A DNA stretch of 15,218 nt from Bacillota bacterium (lineage in GTDB: Bacteria; Bacillota; Clostridia; Christensenellales; Borkfalkiaceae). Positions 6,661-14,338 of this stretch are shown piece by piece. Both the position numbers and the translations under genes were made by a program. The stretch lies in assembly GCA_023403375.1 (NCBI GenBank), contig JAEYEN010000122.1:1-15218 (forward strand). The letters are read 5' to 3'. Within the stretch, counting starts at the first letter, position 1. The number at the start of each line of letters is the position of its first letter. Below the pieces are notes generated by a model. That model did no database searches, was not told the DNA's origin, and saw nothing but the letters and a program-made list of their open reading frames with translations.

Positions 6661-8946
6661 CTATCTTCCGAATTTTTTATACAACGCTTTTAAGAGTTCT
6701 TCTTTGCTTTGCGCTTCGCTCTTCTTTCTCTTTTCTGCGTTTATTCTTCCCGCTTTTCTTTCCCTGTCCGTTTTCTGACTGCCAACGTTTAGTCCGTGCG
6801 GAAGTTCGGTCGTTTTCATCGTAAGCGAAATCTTCTTTTTGTCAAGGTCCACGCCCAGCACTTTTACTTTAACCACGTCGCCCACTTTAAGCGCTTCCGA
6901 CGGGTGCTTGATATAGTTATCGGAAATCTGCGAAATATGAACGAGCCCGTCCTGATGAACGCCTATGTCCACAAACACGCCGAAGTCTATAACGTTTCTT
7001 ACCGTGCCGATAAGTTCCATACCTTCTTTCAAATCTTTAAGTTCCAGAAGGTCGCTTCTTAAAACTGGCTTTGGTAAAGAATCCCTTATATCTCTGCCGG
7101 GTTTTAATAATTCCGAAACAATATCTTTAAGCGTGGGTTCGCCGATACCTGCGTCGTCCGCAACCTTTTTAAGACCTATCTTGTCGATACGCTCTTTCAG
7201 GTCGCCTATTTTATTCTGCTCCACGTCTTGAAGAGTGTAGCCCGTCTGACTTAATATCTTTTCGACCGCTTTGTAGTTTTCGGGATGAACTGCGGTATTA
7301 TCTAAAATATTGCCGCCCGAAATACGCAAAAAGCCGGCGCACTGCTCGTAAGTTTTCGCGCCTAATTTTTTGACTTTCAAAAGTTCTTCTCTGCTTTCAA
7401 AACGTTTTTCTTTTCTGTATTCGAGAACGTTTTTGGCAATTCCCGAATTAAGCCCCGCAACGTAAGAGAGTAAACTTTCGGAAGCGGTGTTAAGGTCCAC
7501 GCCGACGCTGTTAACGCAGTCTTCGACAACGCCGCCAAGCACTTCTTCCAGCCTGTTTTCGGGCATATCGTGCTGATATTGACCGACTCCTATCGACTTA
7601 ACGTCTATTTTAATAAGTTCCGCAAGCGGGTCTAAAAGTCTTCTCGCAATAGATACCGCGCTTCTTTGCGCAGGCTCGAAATCGGGGAATTCTTTCGCCC
7701 CGAGTTTGCTTGCCGAATAAACGGAAGCGCCCGCTTCGTTCACCACGGCGTATGAGAGCGGAAGTCCGCTTTCCTTTATCATATCCGCAACGAAAATTTC
7801 GCTTTCCTTGCTTGCCGTGCCGTTGCCTATCGATATAACCGAAACGTTATATTTTTTTATCAGAGCGAGAAGTTTTACTTTCGCTTCTTCCGTTTTGTTC
7901 TGCGGCGGAGTGGGGAATACCACGGCGGTATCCAGAACGTTACCTTTCTCGTCGATAACCGCTATTTTGCAACCCGTTCTGTAAGCGGGGTCAAGTCCTA
8001 AAATAACCTTTCCTTTAAGCGGCGGTTGTAAAAGAAGCGGACGAAGATTTACTTCAAACATTTTTATCGCCTGTTCGCTCGCTTTGTCGAAAAGTTCGCC
8101 GCGCACTTCTCTTTCAATCGACGGGAAAATAAGCCTGTCGAAAGCGTCGGTCGCCGCGGCTTCTACGATTTTTGCACATTCGCCGTCGTTTTTAACGTAA
8201 GATTTTTTTACCGCGCCGATAAACGCTTCTTCGTCCTTATCTATATAAACTTTTAAACATTCTTCCTTTTCGCCGCGGTTTATAGCAAGAATTCTGTGCG
8301 ACGGAATTTTGCTTACTTTCTCGGAATAGTCCGCGTACATATCGTACGTTTTGGCGTTTTCGTTCTCTAAAAGTTTGCACTTTATCTCGCCGCCGTCGTT
8401 AAGCGCCTTTCTCAATTGCTTTCTCAATTCCGCGTCGTCCGAAATTCTTTCCGCTATAATATCCGAAGCGCCTGCAAGCGCCTCTTCAACGGTGTTCACG
8501 CCCTTTTCTTCATTCACGTATTGTTCGGCAACGACGGTGGGGTTTACCTTTTCGTCCTGTTCTGAAATCACGTCTGCAAGCGGGGTCAATCCCTTTTCCG
8601 CCGCGACGGAAGCCCTTGTTTTACGTTTCTGTTTATACGGGCGGTAAATATCTTCTACTTCCGTCATCGTTTCGGCTTTTTCAATCGCCGCCGTTATCTC
8701 GTCCGTCATTTTGCCCTGTTCCGTGATAGACGCAGTGATTTCTTCTTTTCTTTTATCTAAATTTCTGAGATATTTAAGTCTGTCGGAAAATTCTCTCAGC
8801 ACCTGGTCGTCGCACGAACCCGTCATTTCCTTTCTGTATCTCGCTATAAACGGAACGGTATTGCCGTCGTCAAGCAGTGAAATAACGTTTGCGGCGTGGT
8901 CCGCTCTCATTGAAAATTCTTTACTTAGTTTTGCCGAATAGTCCAT
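6661..8946 (-). CDS. tex: Tex, S1-domain RNA/DNA-binding transcription accessory protein
   Basis: Tex is a conserved cytoplasmic nucleic-acid-binding protein related to the core of eukaryotic Spt6 and linked to transcription and toxin expression. The 761 residues show the full architecture: helical Tex N-domain with VPFIARYRKEMTG (31-43) and IYRPYKQKRKTRA (100-112), a YqgF/RNase H-like domain starting GKVILGLDPAYRTGCK (312-327) and running through VNEAGASVYSAS (402-413), helix-hairpin-helix segments around 481-543, and an S1 domain at about 641-711 with IDFGVFVDIGVHQDGLVH (653-670). A basic, glutamate-rich tail follows. AAGGAAGG stands before the ATG. The start lies 25 bases after the rarA stop, so the two are very likely one transcript. 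No convincing terminator was found in the 110 bases after the stop. Confidence 0.97.
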   Translation of the reverse strand: MDYSAKLSKEFSMRADHAANVISLLDDGNTVPFIARYRKEMTGSCDDQVLREFSDRLKYLRNLDKRKEEITASITEQGKMTDEITAAIEKAETMTEVEDIYRPYKQKRKTRASVAAEKGLTPLADVISEQDEKVNPTVVAEQYVNEEKGVNTVEEALAGASDIIAERISDDAELRKQLRKALNDGGEIKCKLLENENAKTYDMYADYSEKVSKIPSHRILAINRGEKEECLKVYIDKDEEAFIGAVKKSYVKNDGECAKIVEAAATDAFDRLIFPSIEREVRGELFDKASEQAIKMFEVNLRPLLLQPPLKGKVILGLDPAYRTGCKIAVIDEKGNVLDTAVVFPTPPQNKTEEAKVKLLALIKKYNVSVISIGNGTASKESEIFVADMIKESGLPLSYAVVNEAGASVYSASKLGAKEFPDFEPAQRSAVSIARRLLDPLAELIKIDVKSIGVGQYQHDMPENRLEEVLGGVVEDCVNSVGVDLNTASESLLSYVAGLNSGIAKNVLEYRKEKRFESREELLKVKKLGAKTYEQCAGFLRISGGNILDNTAVHPENYKAVEKILSQTGYTLQDVEQNKIGDLKERIDKIGLKKVADDAGIGEPTLKDIVSELLKPGRDIRDSLPKPVLRSDLLELKDLKEGMELIGTVRNVIDFGVFVDIGVHQDGLVHISQISDNYIKHPSEALKVGDVVKVKVLGVDLDKKKISLTMKTTELPHGLNVGSQKTDRERKAGRINAEKRKKSEAQSKEELLKALYKKFGR

Positions 8947-8971
8947 AATCGTTTGCCCTTCCTTTGGTTCT

Positions 8972-10270
8972 TTATTTTTTACCTTTTTTTATTCTTATTT
9001 GTTTAACGGTTTTCTCGTACCCGTTGTCGAGCGGCTTATAATAAACTCTGCCCGCAAGTTTATCGGGAAGATATTGCTGCTCTACGTACCCGCCGTAGTT
9101 GTGCGGATATTTATAATTTTTAGATAGTTCTTTGTCCTGTTTTGAAGCGTATACGGAGTTTTTAAGATGCGGCGGAACCGCGTCGTCCTTTACGTTTACC
9201 GCGTCTTCCTTTGCGCTGTCCATGGCGATTACGACGGAATTAGATTTTTCCGCTTCACACACGTAAATAACCGCTTCGGATAGCGGAAGCATACCTTCGG
9301 GATAACCGACTTTTTCAAACGCCAGCAGCGCGGACGTTGCCACGACAAGCGCGTTCGGGTCCGCCATACCCACGTCTTCCGCCGCGTGCGCGATTATTCT
9401 TCTCGCAATCAGCAACGGGTCGCAACCGCCCGTTATCAGCCTTTGCATATAATAAAGCGCGGCGTCCGAATCGCTTCCCCTAAGGCTTTTGCAGAAAGCG
9501 GAAAGCATATCGTAATACATCGTTTCGTCGTAAGAAAGCGCTTTTTGCTGGATTGATTCTTCTGCGTCCGACAACTTAACGACTATCTTCCCGTCGCTTT
9601 GCGGCGTTGTGGTAAGCACCGCAAGTTCCAGCGCGTTATACGCGACTCTAAGGTCGCCTGCGGCGGTTCTCGCAATGTGCGTTATCGCGGCTTCTTCCAC
9701 TTCCGCGTCGTAATTTCCTAAACCGCGTTCTTTATCTTTAAGTGCCTTTTTAAGCGCAAGCGCAATATCTTCTTCCGAAAGTCTTTTAAGTTCAAACACC
9801 CTGCACCTTGACACGATTGCCGGCGTCATCGAAGCGTAAGGATTTTCCGTCGTGGAACCGATAAAAATTATATCGCCTTTTTCTATCGCGGGTAAAAGAC
9901 TGTCGCTTTGGGTCTTGTTAAACCTGTGGCATTCGTCTAAAAGCAAATAGGTTTTCTTTCCGTAAAGAAGCGCGTTCTGTCTGGCTTCGTCTATCACCTT
10001 TTTCACGTCCGACACGCCGCTTGAAACGGCGTTCAACTTAACGAAATAGTTGTCCGTGCTGTTCGCTATAACGTTTGCAAGCGTGGTTTTACCGCAACCG
10101 GGCGGACCCCAGAATATACAACTGCCCAGCCTGTCCAATTTTATCGCGCGGGAAAGCAAACCCGTTTCGGAAACTATATGCTTTTGTCCGATAAATTCCG
10201 AAAGAGTTTTCGCGCGCATACGCTCGGCAAGCGGCGCCGTTTCTGTTTTGTTATAATCGAATAAATCCAT
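8972..10270 (-). CDS. rarA: RarA (MgsA) replication-associated recombination AAA+ ATPase
   Basis: RarA is a clamp-loader-like AAA+ ATPase that acts at stalled replication forks with SSB. The 432-residue product from the ATG at 10270 has PLAERMR (13-19), FIGQKHIV (26-33), Walker A GPPGCGKT (55-62), Walker B LLLDECHRFNK (109-119) and the sensor stretch GSTTENP (138-144). The C-terminal tetramerisation part includes LRGSDSDAALYYMQRLI, ARRIIAHAAEDVGMADP and PHNYGGYVEQQYLP, all typical. The frame stays open upstream to a TTG at 10306, but that codon overlaps the likely -35 box and adds 12 residues the family lacks, so I chose the ATG. No ribosome binding site precedes it, and the -10 box ends only seven bases away, so the message appears leaderless. 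It leads a unit with tex and diverges from ylbJ. Confidence 0.95.
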   Translation of the reverse strand: MDLFDYNKTETAPLAERMRAKTLSEFIGQKHIVSETGLLSRAIKLDRLGSCIFWGPPGCGKTTLANVIANSTDNYFVKLNAVSSGVSDVKKVIDEARQNALLYGKKTYLLLDECHRFNKTQSDSLLPAIEKGDIIFIGSTTENPYASMTPAIVSRCRVFELKRLSEEDIALALKKALKDKERGLGNYDAEVEEAAITHIARTAAGDLRVAYNALELAVLTTTPQSDGKIVVKLSDAEESIQQKALSYDETMYYDMLSAFCKSLRGSDSDAALYYMQRLITGGCDPLLIARRIIAHAAEDVGMADPNALVVATSALLAFEKVGYPEGMLPLSEAVIYVCEAEKSNSVVIAMDSAKEDAVNVKDDAVPPHLKNSVYASKQDKELSKNYKYPHNYGGYVEQQYLPDKLAGRVYYKPLDNGYEKTVKQIRIKKGKK

Positions 10271-10277
10271 ACTGTAT

Positions 10278-10306
10278 ATTTTATCATATCGCATACTTTT
10301 TTTCAA
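10278..10306 (-). promoter_or_regulatory. Sigma-A promoter of rarA-tex, predicting a leaderless message
   Basis: On the minus strand TTGAAA (10306-10301) is followed after 17 bases by TAAAAT (10283-10278). The expected start, about seven bases on, falls at 10270-10272, on or next to the A of the rarA ATG at 10270. Confidence 0.72.
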
Positions 10307-10319
10307 GCGTAAATATAAT
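10291..10319 (+). promoter_or_regulatory. Sigma-E-like sporulation promoter candidate of ylbJ
   Basis: GCATACT (10291-10297), 14 bases, then AATATAAT (10312-10319) match the Bacillus sigma-E pattern as I recall it (KMATATT, 14-15 bases, CATACAHT) at 6 of 7 and 6 of 8 positions. No acceptable sigma-A -35 lies at the right distance from the TATAAT contained in it. The start would fall about at the ylbJ ATG (10327). The box is interleaved with the rarA promoter on the other strand. AT-rich DNA makes chance matches fairly easy. Confidence 0.45.
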
Positions 10320-10326
10320 TTAACGT

Positions 10327-11310
10327 ATGATAAAAATAAAAACCCGAAGTAAAATTTTTGAATATTTTTTGTTTTTTTCGCTTATTTCTTTTGCGGCGAT
10401 TTTAACCGTGGGCGAAAGATACCATAAGGTGGTGTCTGACGGGGTGCTGCTATGGGCGGCGGTCATAGTGCCGTCGCTCTTTCCGTATTTTTTTATAACC
10501 GAGGTTTTATCTTCTCTTTCGGTAACTGAAAAAATCGCTCTGCGCTTTTCGTTTTTTACCAAAAAAGTTTTCAATACGGGCGGTATCACTTCTTACGCTT
10601 TCATAATGAGCCTTTTGTCGGGCTTTCCCGTCGGCGCAAAATTAGTTTCGGAATTATATTCGCTCGGTTGCATTTCCGAAACGGAAGCGTTGCGCGCTTC
10701 TTCTTTTTGCGCCACCGCTTCGCCGGTGTTTTTAATATCCGCCGTCGGAAAAATTATGTTCGACAACGTTTTATTCGGCGTGTGTCTTTTTGCCGCAAAC
10801 CTGCTTTCCGCATTGTTTTCGGGGGTTTTGCTTGCTTTTTATAAGCGAAAAGAAAAGCCGCTCGATAAATATTCCGCCTTTTTTACCGCAAGCAAAAATC
10901 TTTTATACGACAGCGTTTTAAGCGGCGTTACTTCCGTGCTTTGCGTGGGCGGAATAATAGTTATATTTTACCTTTTGACCGAAGTGCTTTGCGTTCTTAA
11001 AATAATCGCGCCCGTAAAATGGTTGTTTTCTCTCGTTCTCGGCGACAAAGGGCTTGGTTCCGCCGCCGCAGAAGGTCTTATAGAATGTACAAGGGGCTTA
11101 AAAACTTTATCGCTCGGCGGAATAAAGTTTCTATCGCTTCCCGTCGCTTCCGCAACGGTGGGGTTCGGCGGATTTTCGGTTATAGCGCAATCTATGGCGT
11201 TTTTGAAAAAAGCCAAAATAAAAACCGCGGCGTTTGTTTTAATAAAACTTTTAACCGCGGTTATCGGATTTGTTTTCGGAATAATTTTTTCGCTTATATT
11301 CTTTTACTGA
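10327..11310 (+). CDS. ylbJ: YlbJ-like sporulation integral membrane protein (Gate/nucleoside-recognition fold)
   Basis: YlbJ is a polytopic membrane protein of the Gate (nucleoside recognition) type needed for efficient sporulation in Bacillus; the molecular role is not settled. The 327 residues are mostly hydrophobic, with segments near 12-29, 38-62, 85-100, 126-142, 147-171, 198-222, 268-290 and 302-326. Family signatures are VIVPSLFPYFFITEVL (46-61), SGFPVGAK (98-105), ISETEALRASSFC (116-128), SPVFLISAVG (132-141), EGLIECTRGL (249-258) and GFGGFSVIAQ (279-288). Bacillus YlbJ is longer, about 400 residues. No ribosome binding site precedes the ATG, and TATAAT ends seven bases before it, so the start may be leaderless; there is no better start nearby. 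It usually lies beside coaD on the same strand; here it is convergent and its last 17 bases overlap coaD. Confidence 0.85.
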   Translation: MIKIKTRSKIFEYFLFFSLISFAAILTVGERYHKVVSDGVLLWAAVIVPSLFPYFFITEVLSSLSVTEKIALRFSFFTKKVFNTGGITSYAFIMSLLSGFPVGAKLVSELYSLGCISETEALRASSFCATASPVFLISAVGKIMFDNVLFGVCLFAANLLSALFSGVLLAFYKRKEKPLDKYSAFFTASKNLLYDSVLSGVTSVLCVGGIIVIFYLLTEVLCVLKIIAPVKWLFSLVLGDKGLGSAAAEGLIECTRGLKTLSLGGIKFLSLPVASATVGFGGFSVIAQSMAFLKKAKIKTAAFVLIKLLTAVIGFVFGIIFSLIFFY

Positions 11311-11788
11311 TTTTACCGAACGTTTTTATAACGTCCGCTTCAATCTCTTTCGGGACAAGTCCGTCTATGCTTTCGCCGTTAAAAAGCCTTTCTTTAACGA
11401 GCGAAGAACTGACGTTTATCTCGCAACCTTCCGCTTTGATAAAGCGCGTGTTGAGTTCGGGATAAACGCTTTTATTAAATTTTTCGGCGGCGCGCTCGTA
11501 GATTAGGTCCTTGTCGTTTCTGTATCCCCTTATATAATCGGTAACTTTTTTCTCTTTCATAAAATCTACCGTAAGCCCCGCGTTGAAACAAACTTCAACC
11601 CTTTTTTCGCCTATAAAAAGTTTGTTAATAAAGGCAAGCCTTTCTTCCACGCTGAAAAGGGGCGTTTTTTTATCGTTCACGCCTATTACGACGTATACTT
11701 TATCGTAACTTAAAAGCGCCTTTTTTATCACCGCGGAATGCCCTGCGGTTATCGGGTCGAACGTCCCTGCGAAAACGCAACTTTTCAT
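11294..11788 (-). CDS. coaD: Phosphopantetheine adenylyltransferase (CoaD)
   Basis: CoaD makes 3'-dephospho-CoA from 4'-phosphopantetheine and ATP, the fourth step of coenzyme A synthesis. The 164 residues match the family's usual 160. The nucleotidyltransferase motif is FAGTFDPITAGH (6-17), where TxGH is T14 to H17. FSVEERLAFI (45-54), YIRGYRNDKDLIYE (85-98, with R87 and R90) and the VSSSLVKE block (126-133) followed by VPKEI are in their normal places. Some positions are less usual: NTRFIKA replaces the common ETVFL-type strand. AAGGAG stands just before the ATG, inside the end of rsmD, and the ATGA overlap with the rsmD stop suggests coupled translation. It is the last gene of the alr operon, and its 3' end overlaps the convergent ylbJ. 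Confidence 0.95.
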   Translation of the reverse strand: MKSCVFAGTFDPITAGHSAVIKKALLSYDKVYVVIGVNDKKTPLFSVEERLAFINKLFIGEKRVEVCFNAGLTVDFMKEKKVTDYIRGYRNDKDLIYERAAEKFNKSVYPELNTRFIKAEGCEINVSSSLVKERLFNGESIDGLVPKEIEADVIKTFGKISKRI

Positions 11789-12324
11789 AGTTCTCCTTCT
11801 CTTTTATAAAAAGTAAGATAAGTTCTGCCGTATTTTTTCTCTTTGAACTTCTTAAAAACGCCTATCTCGTCTTTTTCCGTAAATTCGCTTTCCAAAACGA
11901 CCGTACCGAAAGGCGCCAAAACGGATTGGCATTTTTCCACCGCGCTTTCGTTTAATCCGCCTTTATACGGCGGGTCGATAAATATTATATCGAAGGGTTC
12001 CGCCGCCTTTTCAAGCAACGTAAATGCGTTAAGGTTATACACTTTAACGTTTATCGGTTTTCCTATCAAATCAAGGTTTTTTTGCGCGACAGAAAGGCTT
12101 TCTCTCGAAAGGTCGTTAAGTGCGACAAAGCCCGCTCCGCGCGATAAAGCCTCTATTCCCACTGCGCCCGTGCCGCAAAAAAGGTCTAAAAATCTGCTGC
12201 CGACTATCTCGGTATTCAAAATATTGAAAAGGCTTTCCCTTACCTTATCGGCGGTAGGTCTTATCTCTTCTCCCTTAAAAGAACAAAGCACCCTGCCGCG
12301 GTATTTTCCGCCGACTATTCTCAT
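11785..12324 (-). CDS. rsmD: 16S rRNA (guanine966-N2)-methyltransferase RsmD
   Basis: RsmD methylates N2 of G966 in 16S rRNA using S-adenosylmethionine. The 179 residues show the family start MRIVGGKYRGR (1-11), the RPTADKVRESLFNIL block (22-36), SAM motif I in FLDLFCGTGAVGIEALSRGA (45-64) and the catalytic DPPY at 117-120. The ATG shares four bases (ATGA) with the stop of the membrane protein gene upstream, with GGGG as a modest ribosome binding site inside that gene. The stop in turn overlaps the start of coaD. The rsmD-coaD pair is widespread in Bacillota (ylbH-coaD in Bacillus). Confidence 0.96.
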   Translation of the reverse strand: MRIVGGKYRGRVLCSFKGEEIRPTADKVRESLFNILNTEIVGSRFLDLFCGTGAVGIEALSRGAGFVALNDLSRESLSVAQKNLDLIGKPINVKVYNLNAFTLLEKAAEPFDIIFIDPPYKGGLNESAVEKCQSVLAPFGTVVLESEFTEKDEIGVFKKFKEKKYGRTYLTFYKREGEL

Positions 12325-12932
12325 TGCTTGTCCCCGTAAAGTTCTTTGTTTATATCGTCGATTTTATCAAACTGTTTCTGCGATTTCTTTGCGCCGAGAA
12401 TATACTCCACACCCAAAACCGCAACTATTATAACGAATGCGTAAAGCAGAATAAAATCCTGCGCCCAGGTGAGTCCCACGCCCGTGCCGTGCCCTACCAA
12501 AAACATTCCGTACATCCAGTAAAAGGAAAAATAGAAAAAGTTTGTAACCATTCCTGCGCCGATATACGCTTCGCCCAAACTTAAACCCAGAATAAGGTGA
12601 ATAAACAGACCTACAAGCATAGGCATACAGGTAAAAACGCCTATCAGAAACCCTTTGTAAGGCTTGTACTCTTCTTTGAGTTTAAGCGGTCTGGGTTCGC
12701 CTGTTTTTACTATATACGCGCGCTCTATGTCGTTGGCGTGCCTTACCCGCACGGCTTTCTCGCCTTCCTTAAACACCATATGCCCTATGATTATCAGATA
12801 GAAAACGATTATTATAACGTTAAGAATACACTCGGCGTAAATGTTCTGAATAAAATAAACGCCGAAAGACAAAAATCCCATTATAAATGTATAAACGTAT
12901 CCGAATAAAGATTGCTTAAAATAGTATCCCAT
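12321..12932 (-). CDS. Five-helix integral membrane protein of unknown function
   Basis: I do not recognise this 203-residue protein. Hydrophobic segments lie near 10-28, 33-52, 94-118, 122-148 and 160-179, so about five membrane passes are likely. Between the second and third is a soluble loop of some 40 residues (53-93) rich in charge, with GEKAVRVRHANDIERAY and EEYKPYKGF, and a polar lysine/aspartate-rich tail ends the protein. No signal peptide cleavage site or catalytic motif is evident. It starts three bases after the alr stop, with AAGG inside the end of alr as ribosome binding site, and ends with a four-base overlap into rsmD, so it is translated as part of this operon. Placement after alr hints at an envelope role, but that is only context. 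Confidence 0.88.
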   Translation of the reverse strand: MGYYFKQSLFGYVYTFIMGFLSFGVYFIQNIYAECILNVIIIVFYLIIIGHMVFKEGEKAVRVRHANDIERAYIVKTGEPRPLKLKEEYKPYKGFLIGVFTCMPMLVGLFIHLILGLSLGEAYIGAGMVTNFFYFSFYWMYGMFLVGHGTGVGLTWAQDFILLYAFVIIVAVLGVEYILGAKKSQKQFDKIDDINKELYGDKQ

Positions 12933-12935
12933 AGC

Positions 12936-14105
12936 CTACCTTAAATATTTTTTCTCCGCGCGGAGCCCCGCGCGCACAAGTATTTCGTAACTTATCGTTT
13001 TGTGTTTTTTAGCGGTTGCTTCCGCGTCGGTCATTACCGCCCTTTTACGGGTTCTCATTCCCTTTCTTCCGCCCGCCGAACCGTATCCGCCGCCGCAAAT
13101 GGCACGGTAATCGCCATTTCGCCCGCCACTCGTTTTTCCGAAATTTTCGCCAAAACCGTTTCCCAATCCGCCGCTATAAGCGTTGGCTTTTGCGCCGCCT
13201 TTTTTCTGTTTGACTACCGCGCACAAATCCATACACTTATTGTTAAACAGACCTTTAACGTTTTCTCTCGGCAATCCGTCCCCATAGCCGTACCGCACGA
13301 TAGAAAGGCTTTTCGCCGTCAGCGTTTTTTTATCTCCGTACAATGCGGAAGAAAACGGAGCCACGCGTTTTTCCGCCACTTCGCGCGAATAAATTTTCAT
13401 TGCGGGTTTAACCGATATTTTATCCGTTTTGAACGGCTTATAGCCGTAAAGTAAAATACCGATTCTCACCATATCCATATAAACGCCTTTAAGAAAACCG
13501 CCGCTTGCCGAAATATGGCTTATTATCTTATTATTATAACCTTTAACGACTTTATTTGCAAGCAAAAATTTATCCAACGCTTTTTTACGACTTCTGTCGC
13601 TTTCGGGTTTAGCGAAATGCGAGAAAAAACCCGTTACCTTAACGTTTTTGTGCCTTTTGGAAAATTCCAGCATTTCCACCACTTCTTCTATCGTTTCCGC
13701 GCCTATTCTTCTCATACCGCTGTCAAACGCAATATGAACGCACGCCGTTTTATTCTGCCGCCTTGCTTCACGCCACAGAACTTTCATTTCTTCAACGTTG
13801 CAAACCGCGGCGGTTAAATCGTATCTCAAAACTTTTTCGGCGTCCTCTTCCGCAATGGGGCAAAGTATTAAAATGTCTTTGTCTATTCCCGAGATTCTCA
13901 GTTCTTCCGCTTCTTCGGTAATCGCAACGGCAAAATAGTCCGCGTATTTATATAAAGCCGACGCCACTTCGGGCGCGCCGTGTCCGTATGCGTCCGCTTT
14001 AACCACGGCGCAAAACTTTGTGGACTTCGGGATAGCGTTTACAACCGCTCTCGCGTTATGTTCTATGTTTTTTAAATTTATTTCGGCAATATTTCTCATA
14101 CCCAC
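12936..14105 (-). CDS. alr: Alanine racemase with a glycine-rich insert in the C-terminal domain
   Basis: Alr is a PLP enzyme that interconverts L- and D-alanine and supplies D-alanine for peptidoglycan. Counting from a GTG at 14105, the PLP lysine is K36 in VVKADAYGHG, SHFAKPESD is at 162-170, MVRIGILLYG at 212-221, the likely second catalytic tyrosine Y256 in ALYGD, YGYGDG at 272-277 and KCMDLC at 290-295. The domain ends with TISYEIL (370-376). Between CMD and TISYE there are about 79 residues where Geobacillus Alr has about 40; the extra part is glycine- and lysine/arginine-rich. Total length is near normal at 389. The start could equally be the ATG at 14099. Neither has a clear ribosome binding site; TATTAT lies just upstream. 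First gene of the alr-rsmD-coaD operon. Confidence 0.92.
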   Translation of the reverse strand: MGMRNIAEINLKNIEHNARAVVNAIPKSTKFCAVVKADAYGHGAPEVASALYKYADYFAVAITEEAEELRISGIDKDILILCPIAEEDAEKVLRYDLTAAVCNVEEMKVLWREARRQNKTACVHIAFDSGMRRIGAETIEEVVEMLEFSKRHKNVKVTGFFSHFAKPESDRSRKKALDKFLLANKVVKGYNNKIISHISASGGFLKGVYMDMVRIGILLYGYKPFKTDKISVKPAMKIYSREVAEKRVAPFSSALYGDKKTLTAKSLSIVRYGYGDGLPRENVKGLFNNKCMDLCAVVKQKKGGAKANAYSGGLGNGFGENFGKTSGGRNGDYRAICGGGYGSAGGRKGMRTRKRAVMTDAEATAKKHKTISYEILVRAGLRAEKKYLR

Positions 14106-14180
14106 ATAATATGAAAAAATATTTTCTTTTGCTTTTTTAATAAATATTTTTTACCGCGTTTGTAAAAAAAGTGCTGTTTT

Positions 14181-14208
14181 TTTATAAATCTTCACGTTTT
14201 TTCCGCAA
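14181..14208 (-). promoter_or_regulatory. Candidate promoter of the alr operon
   Basis: On the minus strand TTGCGG (14208-14203) is followed after 16 bases by TATAAA (14186-14181), which would give a leader of about 75 bases. A second possible -10, TATTAT, lies six bases before the ATG at 14099 but lacks a good -35. The 14106-14240 stretch is very AT-rich, so this is a guess between lookalikes. Confidence 0.3.
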
Positions 14209-14235
14209 ACGGCATAATAAATATATTTTTTTATA

Positions 14236-14271
14236 AAAATATGCACCCAAAGCGAACCTCTTTGGGTGCAT
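14236..14271 (-). terminator. Intrinsic terminator of the GT4 glycosyltransferase gene
   Basis: ATGCACCCAAAG (14241-14252) and CTTTGGGTGCAT (14260-14271) form a perfect 12-pair stem with a seven-base loop. On the minus strand the stem is followed by ATTTTTATA, a short U tract. It lies about 67 bases after the stop of the glycosyltransferase and before the alr promoter region, separating the two units. On the plus strand the tail is poorer. Confidence 0.82.
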
Positions 14272-14338
14272 AACCTTATTTTTCGCCGTCGGTTTATTTA
14301 ATTTCGGTTTTTAACAACCCAAAATTTTTATTATCGAC

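Noticed and set aside
10271..10306. Twelve-codon N-terminal extension of rarA from a TTG
   Set aside because: The TTG is part of the likely -35 box, no ribosome binding site precedes it and family members do not carry the extension.
11843..12433. 196-codon plus-strand frame antisense to rsmD
   Set aside because: Shadow of a conserved methyltransferase whose motifs are intact on the other strand.
13038..13211. Pair of compensating frameshifts in alr
   Set aside because: I translated the other two minus-strand frames. One meets a TAG within two codons of the start and a TGA at its end, the other a TAG after about 14 codons, and neither gives the normal alanine racemase sequence, so the in-frame insert is the simpler reading.
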